A stretch of 64,000 nucleotides of DNA from positions 62,001 through 126,000 of the forward strand of contig JAHCKM010000005.1 of assembly GCA_026125795.1 (NCBI GenBank), in the 5' to 3' direction. This stretch comes from Burkholderiaceae bacterium. GTDB lineage: Bacteria; Pseudomonadota; Gammaproteobacteria; Burkholderiales; Burkholderiaceae_C. This document shows positions 31,786 to 41,638 of the stretch, piece after piece. How positions within the stretch are numbered: the first letter of the stretch is position 1; every line of letters starts with the position of its first letter. The position numbers and the translations under genes are program-made. The notes under the pieces are model-generated. The model was not told the origin of the DNA. It saw only the letters and a list, made by a program, of their open reading frames with translations, and searched no databases.

Positions 31786-33006
31786 CTAGGGTCCGAGCAC
31801 CCAGGCGCCCTTGGCGCCGGGCGTGTCGTCGGGCAGCGGCATGCCGTTGCGCGCGCGCCGGCGCTCGGGCGCCTCGCGCCAGTGCAGCAGGGTGCGGATG
31901 TCGCGCAGCACGCTGGCGTCCTCGGCCACGTAGCTGTGACCCAGCCGGAACAGGCTCCAGCCGCGCACGCGCACCGTGTCGATGCCCGGCAGCACCAGCA
32001 CCGGCGGCGCGCCGCCGGCACGCGACTCGGCCGTGGCCCATTCCAGCGCGAGCAGCGCCTTGTCCTGGTCGGCCACGTACAACGTGGTGTGCTCGGCCGC
32101 CTGCGGATAGATGCTGGCCAGCTGCGCGAACGAACGCGCATCGATGTCGGGCGCGGCGAGAAAGATCTGGCCGAACTTGGTGCCGGTGCGCAGCGCCGCC
32201 TGGGTGGTGGCGCGGTGCATCGCGTTGAGCAGCCCGCGGTTGCCCATGCTGTGCGCGATCAGATGCACCTTGCCGCGCTCGACCAGCGTGGTGGTCTTGA
32301 CCAGGAAGTCCGCCAGGTGCTGCTCGCTGGCCTCCATGCGCGCGAGGTCGCCCATGTAGGCGGTGATGTTGCCGAGCGACGGCCAGCTGTAGAACGCGGT
32401 CACGCCCGGCACGCGCAGGTCGAAGCCGAGCTGTGCCGCGCGCTTGGCCGCGCTGTCGAACGTGGTGTTGAAGCCGTGGATGAACACCAGCACGTTGCGA
32501 TCGGCCGGATCGAGTGTGCCCAGGAACGCGCGCACGTCGCGCGTGAAGGCATCGGGGCTCAGCACCGTGGCCGGGTCTACCGTGATGCGGTCGTCCACGC
32601 CGGTGAGCAGCCGGCGCCACAACGGCGAGCCAAGCTCGCCCGGCCGGTGGCTCAACGGGATGCGCACGATGCGCTTGCCGAAGTGCAGCCGGTTGTCGGG
32701 CTCCGAGCCGAAGCCGAGCGCGGGGTTGCGCGGATCGATCGGCTTGCGGTCGGTGCCGAACCACACCGGATAGCAGGTGCCGGTGAACTCGGCGCGGCAG
32801 TCGCCGCTGAGCGCGCGCATCTTGATCTGCGCGTCGTGCACCTCGGCACTGGTGGGCGGCGTGGGGGCCGGTGCGGGCTCCGGCGCCGGGGTTGCGGCCG
32901 GCGGCGCGGGTGCAGGGGGCGCTGGGGGTTGCGGCGTGGCGCAGCCGAGCAAGGCCGCGACCGCGGTCGCGGCCAGCCACGTGGTCCAGCTGCGGGCGGC
33001 GCGCAT
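31786..33006 (-). CDS. Alpha/beta-hydrolase lipoprotein (DUF900)
   Basis: 406 residues. A lipoprotein signal with lipobox ALLGC (Cys about 22), a Pro/Ala-rich spacer (about 25-55), then a DUF900-type hydrolase: VFIHGFNTTFDSAAKRAAQL (oxyanion His-Gly), IAHSMGNRGLL (nucleophile Ser) and a catalytic Asp in AAPDIDARSF or later. Anchored in the outer or inner membrane facing the periplasm. The ATG at 33006 was chosen over a longer open frame because the signal peptide begins there. Substrate unknown; esterase or lipase activity inferred. Confidence 0.8.
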   Translation of the reverse strand: MRAARSWTTWLAATAVAALLGCATPQPPAPPAPAPPAATPAPEPAPAPTPPTSAEVHDAQIKMRALSGDCRAEFTGTCYPVWFGTDRKPIDPRNPALGFGSEPDNRLHFGKRIVRIPLSHRPGELGSPLWRRLLTGVDDRITVDPATVLSPDAFTRDVRAFLGTLDPADRNVLVFIHGFNTTFDSAAKRAAQLGFDLRVPGVTAFYSWPSLGNITAYMGDLARMEASEQHLADFLVKTTTLVERGKVHLIAHSMGNRGLLNAMHRATTQAALRTGTKFGQIFLAAPDIDARSFAQLASIYPQAAEHTTLYVADQDKALLALEWATAESRAGGAPPVLVLPGIDTVRVRGWSLFRLGHSYVAEDASVLRDIRTLLHWREAPERRRARNGMPLPDDTPGAKGAWVLGP

Positions 33007-33123
33007 GCCGGCAGGCCTTTCCCCCTTACGCCCTTGGTGGTCCCGATGGTACGGCGCCGTCCCCCGGGCGACCAGGGTGGATGAACCCCCAGTTTCTCCA
33101 TCGCGTACGCTGTGGGCGCTGGT

Positions 33124-33558
33124 ATGGCCACCACCGACACCGACCCGTTCGAGCTGCAGCGCTTCGTCGATGCGCAGGCGCGCGTGTACGCCGATGTCAC
33201 CGCCGAGCTCGCGGCTGGCTCCAAGACCAGCCACTGGATGTGGTTCGTGTTCCCGCAGCTCAAGGGGCTGGGGCGCAGCTCCACCGCGCTGCACTTTGGG
33301 CTGGGCTCGCTCGACGAAGCGCGTGCCTACTGGCGCCACCCCGTGCTGGGCGCGCGGCTGCGCGAGTGCTGCATGCTGCTGCAGGCGCTGCCGCACGGGC
33401 GCAGCGCTGCGCAGGTGTTCGGCTCGATCGATGTGCTCAAGCTGAAGTCTTGCCTGACCCTGTTCGAGCGCGCGGCGCCCGACGAGCCGCTGTTTGCCGC
33501 CTTGCTCGAGCGCTTCTACGGCGGCGCGCGCGACGCCGCCACGCTGGCGCTGCTGTAG
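33124..33558 (+). CDS. DUF1810 family protein
   Basis: 144 residues with the family signature: FVDAQARVYADVTAELAAG, the conserved SHWMWFVFPQLKGLG, then YWRHPVLGARLRECCMLL and VFGSIDVLKLKSCLTLF. The family has been linked to NADAR-like chemistry by fold, but its role is not established. Cytoplasmic. The ATG at 33124 precedes the conserved DPFELQRF start; a start 4 codons earlier is possible. Confidence 0.9.
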   Translation: MATTDTDPFELQRFVDAQARVYADVTAELAAGSKTSHWMWFVFPQLKGLGRSSTALHFGLGSLDEARAYWRHPVLGARLRECCMLLQALPHGRSAAQVFGSIDVLKLKSCLTLFERAAPDEPLFAALLERFYGGARDAATLALL

Positions 33559-33587
33559 CCCGCGCATTGGCGTCAGCCCCGCGGCGC

Positions 33588-33601
33588 TTGCTTCAAGTCA
33601 A
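33588..33601. promoter_or_regulatory. FNR/Anr-like box upstream of the hemerythrin gene
   Basis: TTGCT-N4-GTCAA has one mismatch per half-site to TTGAT-N4-ATCAA and ends 59 nt before the hemerythrin ATG, a distance that would suit activation. Weak on its own. Confidence 0.3.
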
Positions 33602-33660
33602 GGTGCGGGCGGCGCGACGGGCCTAGGCTGCATCACACAGCAGCGACAGGAGAGTGTGTG

Positions 33661-34215
33661 ATGGGCGGCGCGACGGTTTCCAACGGCAAGTCGGAGCGGC
33701 GCGTGACACGCGACGGTTTCGAGGTGCTCGACAGCTGCCATCGGCAGATGCTGACCACGCTCGACACGCTGGCGGCCCTGGTCGGGCGTCTGGAGGCGCA
33801 AGGTGCCGACGATGCGGCCCGTGCCATGGCCGGCGAGGTGCTGGCGTTTTTCTCCACCACCGCGCGAGAGCACCACGAAGACGAGGAGCGCCACGTCTTT
33901 CCGAAGGCGCTGGCCTCCGCCGATCCCGAGGTGGTGCAGGCCGCGTTGCGGCTGCAGCAGGACCACGACTGGATCGAAGAAGACTGGATGGAGCTGTCGG
34001 CGCACCTGGAGGCGCTGGCGGCCGGCCAGTCATGGTGGGATCCGGCGCTGCTGCGCGAGGGCAGCGAGGTCTTCATCGCGCTGCTGCACGACCACGTGGC
34101 GCTGGAGGAGGGCTGCATCTATCCCGAGGCGCGCGCCCGCATGAAGCTGGCCGATCGGCAGACCATGGGGCGCGAGATGGCGGCGCGCCGTCGCGCGCAT
34201 CGCGCGGCGGGCTGA
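33661..34215 (+). CDS. Hemerythrin HHE-domain protein
   Basis: 184 residues, a four-helix hemerythrin bundle. Iron-ligand candidates are His in DSCHRQML, the HHEDEERHVFP cluster (HxxxE/HHxxE type), His in LQQDHDWIEEDW, and HDHVALEEGCIYP. Cytoplasmic di-iron protein that could bind O2, NO or iron. ATG at 33661 with AGGAG upstream. It converges on the phospholipase gene with only 3 nt between stops. Confidence 0.88.
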   Translation: MGGATVSNGKSERRVTRDGFEVLDSCHRQMLTTLDTLAALVGRLEAQGADDAARAMAGEVLAFFSTTAREHHEDEERHVFPKALASADPEVVQAALRLQQDHDWIEEDWMELSAHLEALAAGQSWWDPALLREGSEVFIALLHDHVALEEGCIYPEARARMKLADRQTMGREMAARRRAHRAAG

Positions 34216-34218
34216 CCG

Positions 34219-35805
34219 CTACAGCAGCGACTCGGGCACCAGCGGGCTCAGCAGCCAGGTCTTGAAGCGCAGCCAGGCGGTGGAGTCGGGCTCCTCGGTG
34301 AGGACGATCTCCTCGTCGTCATCGTCCACGCTGACCCATTCGCACGCGGTGCCTTCCTTGTTCAGGCGCAGGCGGTAGGCGCTGCGCAGCCGGTCGACGT
34401 CGATGATGCGGATCATCTCGCGCGCCAGCTCAGGGCTGTGGATCACGGCGCCCAGTTCGGTGTTGATGGTGGCCGAGCGCGGGTCGAGGTTCATCGAGCC
34501 GACGAAGATGGTCTTCTTGTCGACCACCGCCAGCTTGGCGTGCAGCCGTCCGAGCGACGCGCCGAACAGGTTGGCGCGGCGGTTCTTCTTGACGCGCGTG
34601 CCACTCACCTCGTAGAGCTCCACGCCGAGCTCGAGCATCGGGTCGCGGTACTTGGTGTAGCCCACGTGCACCACCGGCTCGTCGGTGGAGCCGAGCGAGT
34701 TGGTCATCGCCACCACGTGCACGTTGCGCTCGCGCAGCTCCTTGAACAGCGCCATGCCCACCGGGCCGGGCACGAGATAGGGCGACGAGATCACCAGATC
34801 GTGCTCGGCCTTGCGGATCGCCTCGAACACGTTGTAGGTGACGCTGGTGTCCTGCAGCTCGCCGCCGGCCTCGCCGTCGAACGGCTTGTCGGGATGGTCG
34901 GCGAACACGTAGGCCTCGGCCCAGATGAGGCCCAGGCGGCCGTCTTCCAGGTCTTCGCGGATCGGGCCGTAGCCCAGGATGTCGGTGGCCGGCAGCGGGT
35001 CGGGCGGCGGCGTCATCTCCGGGCCGGTCCAGGTCTCGAAGCGTTCGCGCAATGCCTCCTGGGTCAGCGAGCCGCGCACCACGCTGTGAATCGGGTACAC
35101 CGCGTCGGCGTTCCAGTAGCGGTCGAACAGCCCCTGCAGCGGCGGCACCACCCAGCCCACGGTGAAGGCGTCGACATCGATGAAGTTGTCGCCCCTCTGG
35201 CTGCGCAGGAAGTATTCGTTGGCGACGTTGCGGCCGCCGATCACCGCCATCGCGCCGTCGGCGATGAACAGCTTGTTGTGCATGCGGTGGTTCACGCGCT
35301 TCCAGTCGCCCACCGACGCGACAAAGCGCATCAGCTGCCCGGTGTTCCTCCAACAGCAGAACGGGTTGAAGATGCGCACCTCCACGTTCTTGTGCGCAGC
35401 GAAGGCGAGGAACACTTCGTCCTTGCCGTGGTGGGTGTAGAAGTCGTCGACCAGCAGGCGCACGCGCACGCCGCGGTTGGCGGCATCGCGCAGCGCACGC
35501 AGCAGCCAGCGCCCGGTCTCGTCGTCCTCGAAGTGGTAGTACTGCACGTCGAGCGACACCTCGGCACGCTCGGCCAGCGCCACGCGCGTGTCGAGCGAGA
35601 ACTTGCCCAGCGGCATCAGCCGGAAGCCCGAGTGGTCGGGCGCCGGCCGGTAGGCGTTGGCGATGCGGCCGAGCTTGGTCTTCTCCGACAACGGGATCGC
35701 TTCGCTGGTGATCGCCGCGCGATCGATCACCGGCAGCGACGTGCAGCCGCCGAGGACCAGCAGGCCCAGCACGAGCCAACCCGTGAGTCGCTGCATGAAC
35801 GCCAT
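34219..35805 (-). CDS. Phospholipase D family lipoprotein, ClsC-like
   Basis: 528 residues. A lipoprotein-type signal (LVLGLLVLGGC, Cys about 21) and two HKD catalytic motifs: HNKLFIADGAMAVIGGRN (about 178-195) and HAKLAVVDKKTIFVGSMN (about 415-432). Length and spacing resemble ClsC/YmdC-type cardiolipin synthases, which join phosphatidylethanolamine and phosphatidylglycerol, or related transphosphatidylases. The first ATG (35805) has AAAGGG upstream; a second, 3 codons later, is possible. No ymdB-like partner is adjacent. Confidence 0.85.
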   Translation of the reverse strand: MAFMQRLTGWLVLGLLVLGGCTSLPVIDRAAITSEAIPLSEKTKLGRIANAYRPAPDHSGFRLMPLGKFSLDTRVALAERAEVSLDVQYYHFEDDETGRWLLRALRDAANRGVRVRLLVDDFYTHHGKDEVFLAFAAHKNVEVRIFNPFCCWRNTGQLMRFVASVGDWKRVNHRMHNKLFIADGAMAVIGGRNVANEYFLRSQRGDNFIDVDAFTVGWVVPPLQGLFDRYWNADAVYPIHSVVRGSLTQEALRERFETWTGPEMTPPPDPLPATDILGYGPIREDLEDGRLGLIWAEAYVFADHPDKPFDGEAGGELQDTSVTYNVFEAIRKAEHDLVISSPYLVPGPVGMALFKELRERNVHVVAMTNSLGSTDEPVVHVGYTKYRDPMLELGVELYEVSGTRVKKNRRANLFGASLGRLHAKLAVVDKKTIFVGSMNLDPRSATINTELGAVIHSPELAREMIRIIDVDRLRSAYRLRLNKEGTACEWVSVDDDDEEIVLTEEPDSTAWLRFKTWLLSPLVPESLL

Positions 35806-36006
35806 GAATTAGGGCCCTTTCGTGTCGCCGGCGATTGTTGTCGCACGCCGTGTCGCTGCGCTTACAGGGAAATCCATGGCATCCGACCGTCCCATGGCAT
35901 TCAACCGTCGAAGCGGCGAATGATCGCGCATCCCGTGGTCAGTTCGGGTGGGCTTGCGCGACTCAATGCGATGAGCTTCCCGTTTGAGCCACACTGTCGT
36001 GCTGCC

Positions 36007-36948
36007 ATGCTTCCTTCAAGAGCCGATTCCGTCCCGCGCTGCACGCGCCGCGTCTGGCTCGGTGGCATGGCGGCCTGCGTGGCGGCGCCGGCGCTCGGCA
36101 CCGATGAGGCGGCCGGCGCGCAGCCGGTGATCGAGCGGCTCGCCGTGCCGGGCGGCCAGATCGAGCTGCAGTTCACGCCCGACTTCAGTGCGGCCCAGCG
36201 CAAGCGCGCCGGCGCCTGGGTGCAGCGCTCGGCCGATGCGATCGCGCTCTACTTCGGACGCTTTCCGGTGCCGGAGGTCGAGCTGCTGCTGCAAGGCGGC
36301 GACGGCGCCGGTGTCGGCGGCGGCGTGACCTCTGCCGAGCCTTCGTTGCTGATCCGCGTGCGCGTGGGGCGCGACACCACGCAAGCTCAGTACCGCGCCG
36401 ATTGGGTGCTGGTGCACGAGATGGTGCATCTGGCGCTACCGCGCGTGCCGCGTGCGCAGCGCTGGCTGCACGAAGGCGCGGCCACCTATATAGAAGCGGT
36501 GGCGCGTGCACGCGCCGGCCTGCTGCAGCCGGCCGAGGTCTGGCACGCCTGGATGCGCCAGATGCCCGTAGGCCAGCCGCGCGGCGACGACCGCGGGCTC
36601 GACCACACGCCGACCTGGGCACGTACCTACTGGGGCGGCGCGATGTTCTTCCTGCAGGCCGACGTGCGCTTGCGCCGACGCGGCACGCCGGAACGCGGGC
36701 TGCAGCAGGCGCTGCAGGGCGTGCTCGCCGCCGGCGGCGACTACCGCGTGGTGTGGGATGCGCCGCGCATCCTCGCCGCCGCCGATGCCGCGCTGAGGCA
36801 GACGACGTTGAGCGAGATGTACGCCGACATGAAAGACCAGCCCGCGCCGGCCGACCTCGCCACGTTGTGGCGCGAGCTCGGCGTCAGCGGCGACGCCCTG
36901 CGCGATGATGCACCGCTGGCCGCGGTGCGTCGCGCCATCCTCGGCTGA
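36007..36948 (+). CDS. Exported gluzincin-type metallopeptidase
   Basis: 313 residues. Signal region with twin arginines and a short hydrophobic stretch (CTRRVWLGGMAACVAAPALG), then a peptidase domain. The zinc motif is VLVHEMVHLAL (HExxH, about 138-142), followed 19 residues later by WLHEGAATYIEAVAR with the third ligand Glu, as in the M1-like gluzincin clan. Likely periplasmic. The start is uncertain: ATG 36007 or 36 nt earlier, neither with a clear ribosome site. Its stop overlaps the VanZ gene start, so the two are translated together. Confidence 0.75.
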   Translation: MLPSRADSVPRCTRRVWLGGMAACVAAPALGTDEAAGAQPVIERLAVPGGQIELQFTPDFSAAQRKRAGAWVQRSADAIALYFGRFPVPEVELLLQGGDGAGVGGGVTSAEPSLLIRVRVGRDTTQAQYRADWVLVHEMVHLALPRVPRAQRWLHEGAATYIEAVARARAGLLQPAEVWHAWMRQMPVGQPRGDDRGLDHTPTWARTYWGGAMFFLQADVRLRRRGTPERGLQQALQGVLAAGGDYRVVWDAPRILAAADAALRQTTLSEMYADMKDQPAPADLATLWRELGVSGDALRDDAPLAAVRRAILG

Positions 36949-38123
36949 TGACGCGCGCCACCGTGCCGCACATGCGCCGCGCCACCTTCTGGCTGGCGTG
37001 GATCGTGGGCGTGCTGGTGATGCACGGCTCGTTGTACCCGTGGCGCTTCAAGCGACCCGCGTCGATCGCCCAGGCGTGGGACCACATGGTGCACCAGCCG
37101 TCGATGTGGACCACTTTCGGCGACGTGGTGGGCAACGTGGCGCTGTTCGTGCCGGTGGGTGCACTGGGCTGGGCCCTGGTGCACCGCTGGATCGGGTGGC
37201 GCCGAGCGCTGCTGGTGCTGGCGGCCGGTGTGGCGTTCGCATTCGTGCTGCAGGTGGCGCAGCTGTTCGTGCCGGCGCGCGAGGCCGCGCTGTCCGACGT
37301 GGTGTGGAACGCGCTCGGGCTGCTGATCGGCATGGGGCTGGTGGCTGGCGGCTCGCGCATCCATGCGCCGTGGCTCAGCCGCGAGAGCCTGCGCGCGCCG
37401 CTGGCGATGCTGCTGCTGTGGCTGGTGCTGCAGTGGTGGCCGATGGTGCCGCGGCTGGACTGGCAGCAGATCAAGAACGCGCTCAAGCCCTTGCTGCTGA
37501 CGCCGCGCTGGTCGCTGCTGAGCGCCATCGAGGCGGCGCTCGCGCTGATGGTGGTGGGTTCGATGTTGCGGGGGCTGCGCCGACGCGGCGCGGTGGTGCT
37601 CGCGCTCGTGCTCTTGGCCGCGCTGGGCAAGCTCATGATGGTGCATCAGGCGCTCACGCTGTCGCGCGTGGTCGGCTGGAGCATCGGCCTGGTGGGCGTG
37701 TGGCTGCTGTGGCGCGTGCCGCCGCGCGCCGCCGCATGGTGCATGGCGCTCGCGGCATGGGCGTGGTTCACCGTCGACGAACTGCGGCCGTTTCAGTTTG
37801 CCGATGCGCTCGGCGAGTTTCACTGGCTGCCGTTTGCCGCCCTGCTGCAGGGCTCGATGGTGGCCAACACGTCGGCCCTCACATGGCACCTGTTCTGGGT
37901 GGGTGCCGTGATGTTGCTGGCGCGTGCCCAGGGCACCAACACCGCCCCATGGGCCATCGTGCTGAGTGTCTGGGCGCTGGTCCTCGAGCTGTTCCAGATG
38001 CTGTTGCGCGAGCGTGTCGCCGACATCACACCGGCGTTGCTTCCATGGGTGTGGCTGCTCGTCATGCCGCTGCTGTACCCGAAGGACGCGCAGCCCGCCG
38101 GGCCGCTGGCCCGAGCCGTGTAA
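36948..38123 (+). CDS. VanZ-family integral membrane protein
   Basis: 391 residues with about 10 predicted membrane helices. The N-terminal VanZ domain (about 15-135) has DHMVHQPSMW, GDVVGNVALFVPVGALG and the diagnostic REAALSDVVWNALG. The C-terminal part adds further helices. VanZ proteins confer low-level teicoplanin resistance in enterococci but the general function is unknown. Start overlaps the peptidase stop (TGATG). Confidence 0.85.
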   Translation: MTRATVPHMRRATFWLAWIVGVLVMHGSLYPWRFKRPASIAQAWDHMVHQPSMWTTFGDVVGNVALFVPVGALGWALVHRWIGWRRALLVLAAGVAFAFVLQVAQLFVPAREAALSDVVWNALGLLIGMGLVAGGSRIHAPWLSRESLRAPLAMLLLWLVLQWWPMVPRLDWQQIKNALKPLLLTPRWSLLSAIEAALALMVVGSMLRGLRRRGAVVLALVLLAALGKLMMVHQALTLSRVVGWSIGLVGVWLLWRVPPRAAAWCMALAAWAWFTVDELRPFQFADALGEFHWLPFAALLQGSMVANTSALTWHLFWVGAVMLLARAQGTNTAPWAIVLSVWALVLELFQMLLRERVADITPALLPWVWLLVMPLLYPKDAQPAGPLARAV

Positions 38124-38182
38124 GTTGCAAACGTCATCTGCGACTGCACAGGCGACACCTCGAGGAAATACGAGGCCACGAC

Positions 38183-38200
38183 CATTCACCGCAGTGAATG
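38183..38200. repeat. Palindrome in the gap before the small gene at 38364
   Basis: Perfect arms CATTCAC and GTGAATG with a 4-nt centre, 60 nt after the VanZ stop. Terminator hairpin or operator. Confidence 0.4.
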
Positions 38201-38237
38201 CATGGTGATTCGGGCCGGCGCCCAATGCGCTCGGTGC

Positions 38238-38272
38238 GGTTGCACAACGGGGGTGAGCGGTTCACTGCAACC
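38238..38272. repeat. Spaced dyad GGTTGCA / TGCAACC
   Basis: Seven-nt perfect arms separated by 21 nt, about 92 nt upstream of the small gene at 38364. It could be an operator for a dimeric regulator or part of a leader fold. Confidence 0.35.
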
Positions 38273-38363
38273 CCCTAAGTCACGCCCCCCAGGCTAAGGC
38301 AGTGCAGGTTACACGGATTGTCGGAATCATTCGCGCCATTGAATTTCGTACCCGGAGGCGATC

Positions 38364-38618
38364 ATGCTGTCCCAACTGCAAGACCTCGACGAACCCAGCG
38401 ATTTCATCCGCCTCAATGACGCCGCACCTCCGGTGCCGGTGCCGCCGGGCCACGTGGGCCCTGTGATGCTTCCCGGCACGGGACGCATGGTGTACTGGAC
38501 CGGCCGTGTCGCCATCGGACTGCGTCACGAGCCGCCGCGTCGCGCAGAGATGCTGTCGCAGTCGGCGCTGTGGCTGCAAGACCTGATGTTGGGTGGTGCG
38601 CGCTCTGCGCGTGCCTGA
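38364..38618 (+). CDS. Small hypothetical protein
   Basis: 84 residues, no recognised family. The first 55 residues (LDEPSDFIRLNDAAPPVPVP, then GRMVYWTGRVAIGLRHEPP) look like a real, ordered protein; the end is less so. A GGAGG ribosome site lies 6 nt before the ATG. No signal peptide or membrane helix. It is alone between VanZ and the cox-type genes. Confidence 0.6.
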   Translation: MLSQLQDLDEPSDFIRLNDAAPPVPVPPGHVGPVMLPGTGRMVYWTGRVAIGLRHEPPRRAEMLSQSALWLQDLMLGGARSARA

Positions 38619-38791
38619 GCGCGCGCTCGTGCGTCGCTGAGTCGAGAGGCGCAACCACACGTGGATGAAGCGGCGCCATGCGCCGCATCCGCAACCCGAC
38701 GTGCACGTCGGGCATTGGCCGCCGGCGCGGCGGTGCGCGTAACAAAAGCGGCTACGATCCCGGCTCGCTCGCCAGAGCAGCAGGGGACGGT

Positions 38792-39268
38792 ATGCCGACG
38801 CTTCAACTCAAGATCAATGGCCGCGCCATGCAGGCGCAGGCCGAGCCCCACGACCTCCTGGTCGATGTGATCCGCGGGCCGCTCGCGCTGACGGGCACCC
38901 ACATCGGCTGCGACACCGGCCAGTGCGGTGCCTGCACCGTGCTGGTTGATGGCCAGGCCACGCGCAGCTGCACGCTGCTGGCCGTGCAGGCCGAAGGGCG
39001 CGAGATCACCACCGTGGAAGGGCTGGCCCACAACGGCCAGCCGCATGCGCTGCAGACCGCGTTCCAGCAGTGCCACGGCCTGCAATGCGGCTTCTGCACA
39101 CCGGGCATGCTGATGACTGCGGCGTGCCTGCTGCGCGAGAACCCCAAACCGAGCGAGGCCGACATCGTCGATGCGCTCGAAGGCAACCTGTGCCGCTGCA
39201 CGGGCTACGTGAACATCGTCAAGTCGGTGCAGCAGGCGGCCGAGATGATGCGGGGAGAAAAGGCATGA
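38792..39268 (+). CDS. (2Fe-2S) subunit of a xanthine dehydrogenase/CO dehydrogenase-family hydroxylase
   Basis: 158 residues with two (2Fe-2S) sites: the plant-ferredoxin-type [21 protein letters not shown] (about 43-64, given here as its Cys spacing) and the helical C-terminal site QCGFCTPGM with CRCTGY. It passes electrons from the molybdenum subunit encoded next (4-nt overlap). The ATG at 38792 starts the family-typical PTLQLKING. Confidence 0.92.
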   Translation: MPTLQLKINGRAMQAQAEPHDLLVDVIRGPLALTGTHIGCDTGQCGACTVLVDGQATRSCTLLAVQAEGREITTVEGLAHNGQPHALQTAFQQCHGLQCGFCTPGMLMTAACLLRENPKPSEADIVDALEGNLCRCTGYVNIVKSVQQAAEMMRGEKA

Positions 39269-41607
39269 GCGCAGTCCTCGAGACCACCCGCTTCGGCAGC
39301 GGCAAGGAAGTTGCGCGCGTCGAGGATCCCGCACTGCTCGCCGGCAAGGGCCAGTTCACCGACGACGTCGCTCCTGCGGGCCAGTTGCACGTGGTGTTCG
39401 CGCGTTCGCCGCACGCGCACGCGCGCATCGTGTCGATCGACACCGCGTCTGCTTTGGCGGTGCCCGGCGTGGTGGCGGTGTTCACCGGGGCCGACCTCGC
39501 CCAGGCCGGCGTCAAGCCGATGCCCACCGTGGTGCCGTTCAAGCGCCCCGACGGCTCCGACGTGGTGTCGGCGCCGCGCCGCGCGCTCGCGCACGAGAAG
39601 GTGCGCTTCGTCGGCGAGCCGGTGGCGATGGTGGTGGCCGAGTCGCGCCACGCCGCACAGGCCGGCGTCGAGGCGCTGATGGTCGACTACGAAGAGCTGC
39701 CTTCGGTCACCGACACGGCGGGTGCGCTTCGTCCCGGCGCGCCCAAGGTGGTGGACGGGCTGCCCGACAACATTGCGGCGGTGGCGCGCCACGGCGATGC
39801 GGCGGCCACCGATGCCGCCTTCAAGAAAGCGGCGGTGCGCGTGGCGGTGGACATCGTCAACCAGCGCGTGGCGCCCACGCCGATCGAGCCGCGCACCGTG
39901 CTGGCCGATTTCGACGGCAAGCGCCTGACCATCCGGCTGTCGAGCCAGATGCCGTCGGGCGTGCGCACCAGCGTGTGCGACGCGATGGGCCTCAATCCCG
40001 ACGATGTGCGCGTCGTCGTCGGCGACGTGGGCGGCGGCTTCGGCATGAAGACCGGCGCCTATCCCGAAGACCTGGCGATGGCATATGCCGCGCGCGCGCT
40101 GAAGCGGCCGCTCAAGTGGCGCGCCGAGCGGCTGGAAGAGTTCTTGTCCGCAGTGCACGGGCGCGACGTGGTGAGCCACGCCGAGATGGCGCTCGATGCC
40201 AGCGGCAAGGTGCTGGCCGTGCGCGTGAAGGCGGTGGGCAACACCGGGGCCTATGCCACCGGCACCGGCATCCTGATCCCGCTGGTGATCGGACCGTGGG
40301 TCACCACCAGCATCTACGACATCCCGCTGATCGACCTCGACCTGACCGCGGTGATGACGCACACCAACGTGATCGGTGCCTACCGCGGCGCCGGCCGACC
40401 CGAGGCGATCTACCAGATCGAGCGCCTCATGGATGCCGCCGCCCGTGAATTGCAGCTCGACCCGGCCGAGCTGCGCCGGCGCAACATGATCCAGCCGAAC
40501 CAGTTTCCGTACACCAACCCGATGCAGCAGGTGTACGACTGCGGCGAGTTCGAGAAGATCCTCGACCAGGGCTTGAAGCTCGCCGACTGGAACGGCTTTG
40601 CCGCACGGCGCGCGGCAAGCGAGCGCCGGGGGCTGTTGCGCGGCCGCGGCATCGCCACGTTTCTGGAGTGGACCAGCGGCATGGCCTACGAGGAGCGCGT
40701 CACCGTCACGGTGACACCCGACGGCATGATCGAGGTCTGCTCGGCGGTGCAGCAGATGGGGCAGGGCATCGCCACCAGCCTGGCGCAGCTCGCGGTCGAC
40801 GTGTTCCAGGTGCCGATCGACCGCATCCGCGTCGTGATGGGCGACACCGACCGCAACAACGGCTTCGGCAGCGCCGGCTCGCGCTCGCTGTACATCGGCG
40901 GCTCGGCGGTGCACGTGGCGTCGAAGAAGACGATCGACGAGGCGCGCACGCTGGCGGCCGAGGCGCTGGAGGCGCCGGCGGCCGACATCGAATACAAGGC
41001 CGGCCGCTTCAGCGTGACCGGCACCGACCTCGGCATCGGCCTGTTCGAGCTGGCCGGCAAGCAGAAGGACGAGCGCATCTTCGTCGACGCCAACAACACC
41101 GTCGGTGGACCGAGCTGGCCCAATTCCTGCCACGTCTGCGAGGTGGAGATCGATCCCGATACGGGCAAGGTCGACGTGGTGGCCTACGCGTCGGTCAACG
41201 ACATCGGCCGCGTGGTGAGCCCGCAGATCGCGCGCGGCCAGGTCGAAGGCGGCGCAGTGCAGGGCATCGGCCAGGCGCTGTGCGAGAAGGTGTCGTACGA
41301 CGCCGAGACCGGCCAGGCCTTGAGCGCGACCTTCATGGACTACGCGATGCCGCGCGTCGACGGCTTTCTGCACTTCAAGACCGAGTTCGACACCTCGGTG
41401 CCGGGCAAGTCCAACGTGCTCGGCGCCAAGGGCGTCGGCGAGCTGGGCACGATCGGCGCCACGCCGGCGGTGGTCAACGCGGTGATTGATGCGCTCGACC
41501 ATGCCGGGCAAGGCCGCAAGGCCGAGCAAGTGCAGATGCCGCTGACGGCCGAGCGCGTGTGGCGCGCGCTGCACGGTGATTACGATCCGGCGCCGCTCAA
41601 GGACTAG
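39265..41607 (+). CDS. Molybdopterin-binding subunit of a xanthine dehydrogenase/CO dehydrogenase-family hydroxylase
   Basis: 780 residues. It has the aldehyde oxidase a/b-hammerhead domain (about 20-135) and the molybdopterin-binding domain with [41 protein letters not shown] and the catalytic-Glu segment GAKGVGELG (about 725). The AYRGAGRPE loop is of the general type, not the CO-specific AYRCSFR. No FAD subunit gene follows, so the electron acceptor must differ or be encoded elsewhere. Substrate unknown. Confidence 0.9.
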   Translation: MSAVLETTRFGSGKEVARVEDPALLAGKGQFTDDVAPAGQLHVVFARSPHAHARIVSIDTASALAVPGVVAVFTGADLAQAGVKPMPTVVPFKRPDGSDVVSAPRRALAHEKVRFVGEPVAMVVAESRHAAQAGVEALMVDYEELPSVTDTAGALRPGAPKVVDGLPDNIAAVARHGDAAATDAAFKKAAVRVAVDIVNQRVAPTPIEPRTVLADFDGKRLTIRLSSQMPSGVRTSVCDAMGLNPDDVRVVVGDVGGGFGMKTGAYPEDLAMAYAARALKRPLKWRAERLEEFLSAVHGRDVVSHAEMALDASGKVLAVRVKAVGNTGAYATGTGILIPLVIGPWVTTSIYDIPLIDLDLTAVMTHTNVIGAYRGAGRPEAIYQIERLMDAAARELQLDPAELRRRNMIQPNQFPYTNPMQQVYDCGEFEKILDQGLKLADWNGFAARRAASERRGLLRGRGIATFLEWTSGMAYEERVTVTVTPDGMIEVCSAVQQMGQGIATSLAQLAVDVFQVPIDRIRVVMGDTDRNNGFGSAGSRSLYIGGSAVHVASKKTIDEARTLAAEALEAPAADIEYKAGRFSVTGTDLGIGLFELAGKQKDERIFVDANNTVGGPSWPNSCHVCEVEIDPDTGKVDVVAYASVNDIGRVVSPQIARGQVEGGAVQGIGQALCEKVSYDAETGQALSATFMDYAMPRVDGFLHFKTEFDTSVPGKSNVLGAKGVGELGTIGATPAVVNAVIDALDHAGQGRKAEQVQMPLTAERVWRALHGDYDPAPLKD

Positions 41608-41638
41608 CGACGTCAGCTCCGCGCGAGGTGCCGCCGGA

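Noticed and set aside
36741-38225. Minus-strand frame of 494 codons opposite the VanZ gene
   Set aside because: His/Gln/Arg-rich shadow; the plus strand encodes clear membrane helices.
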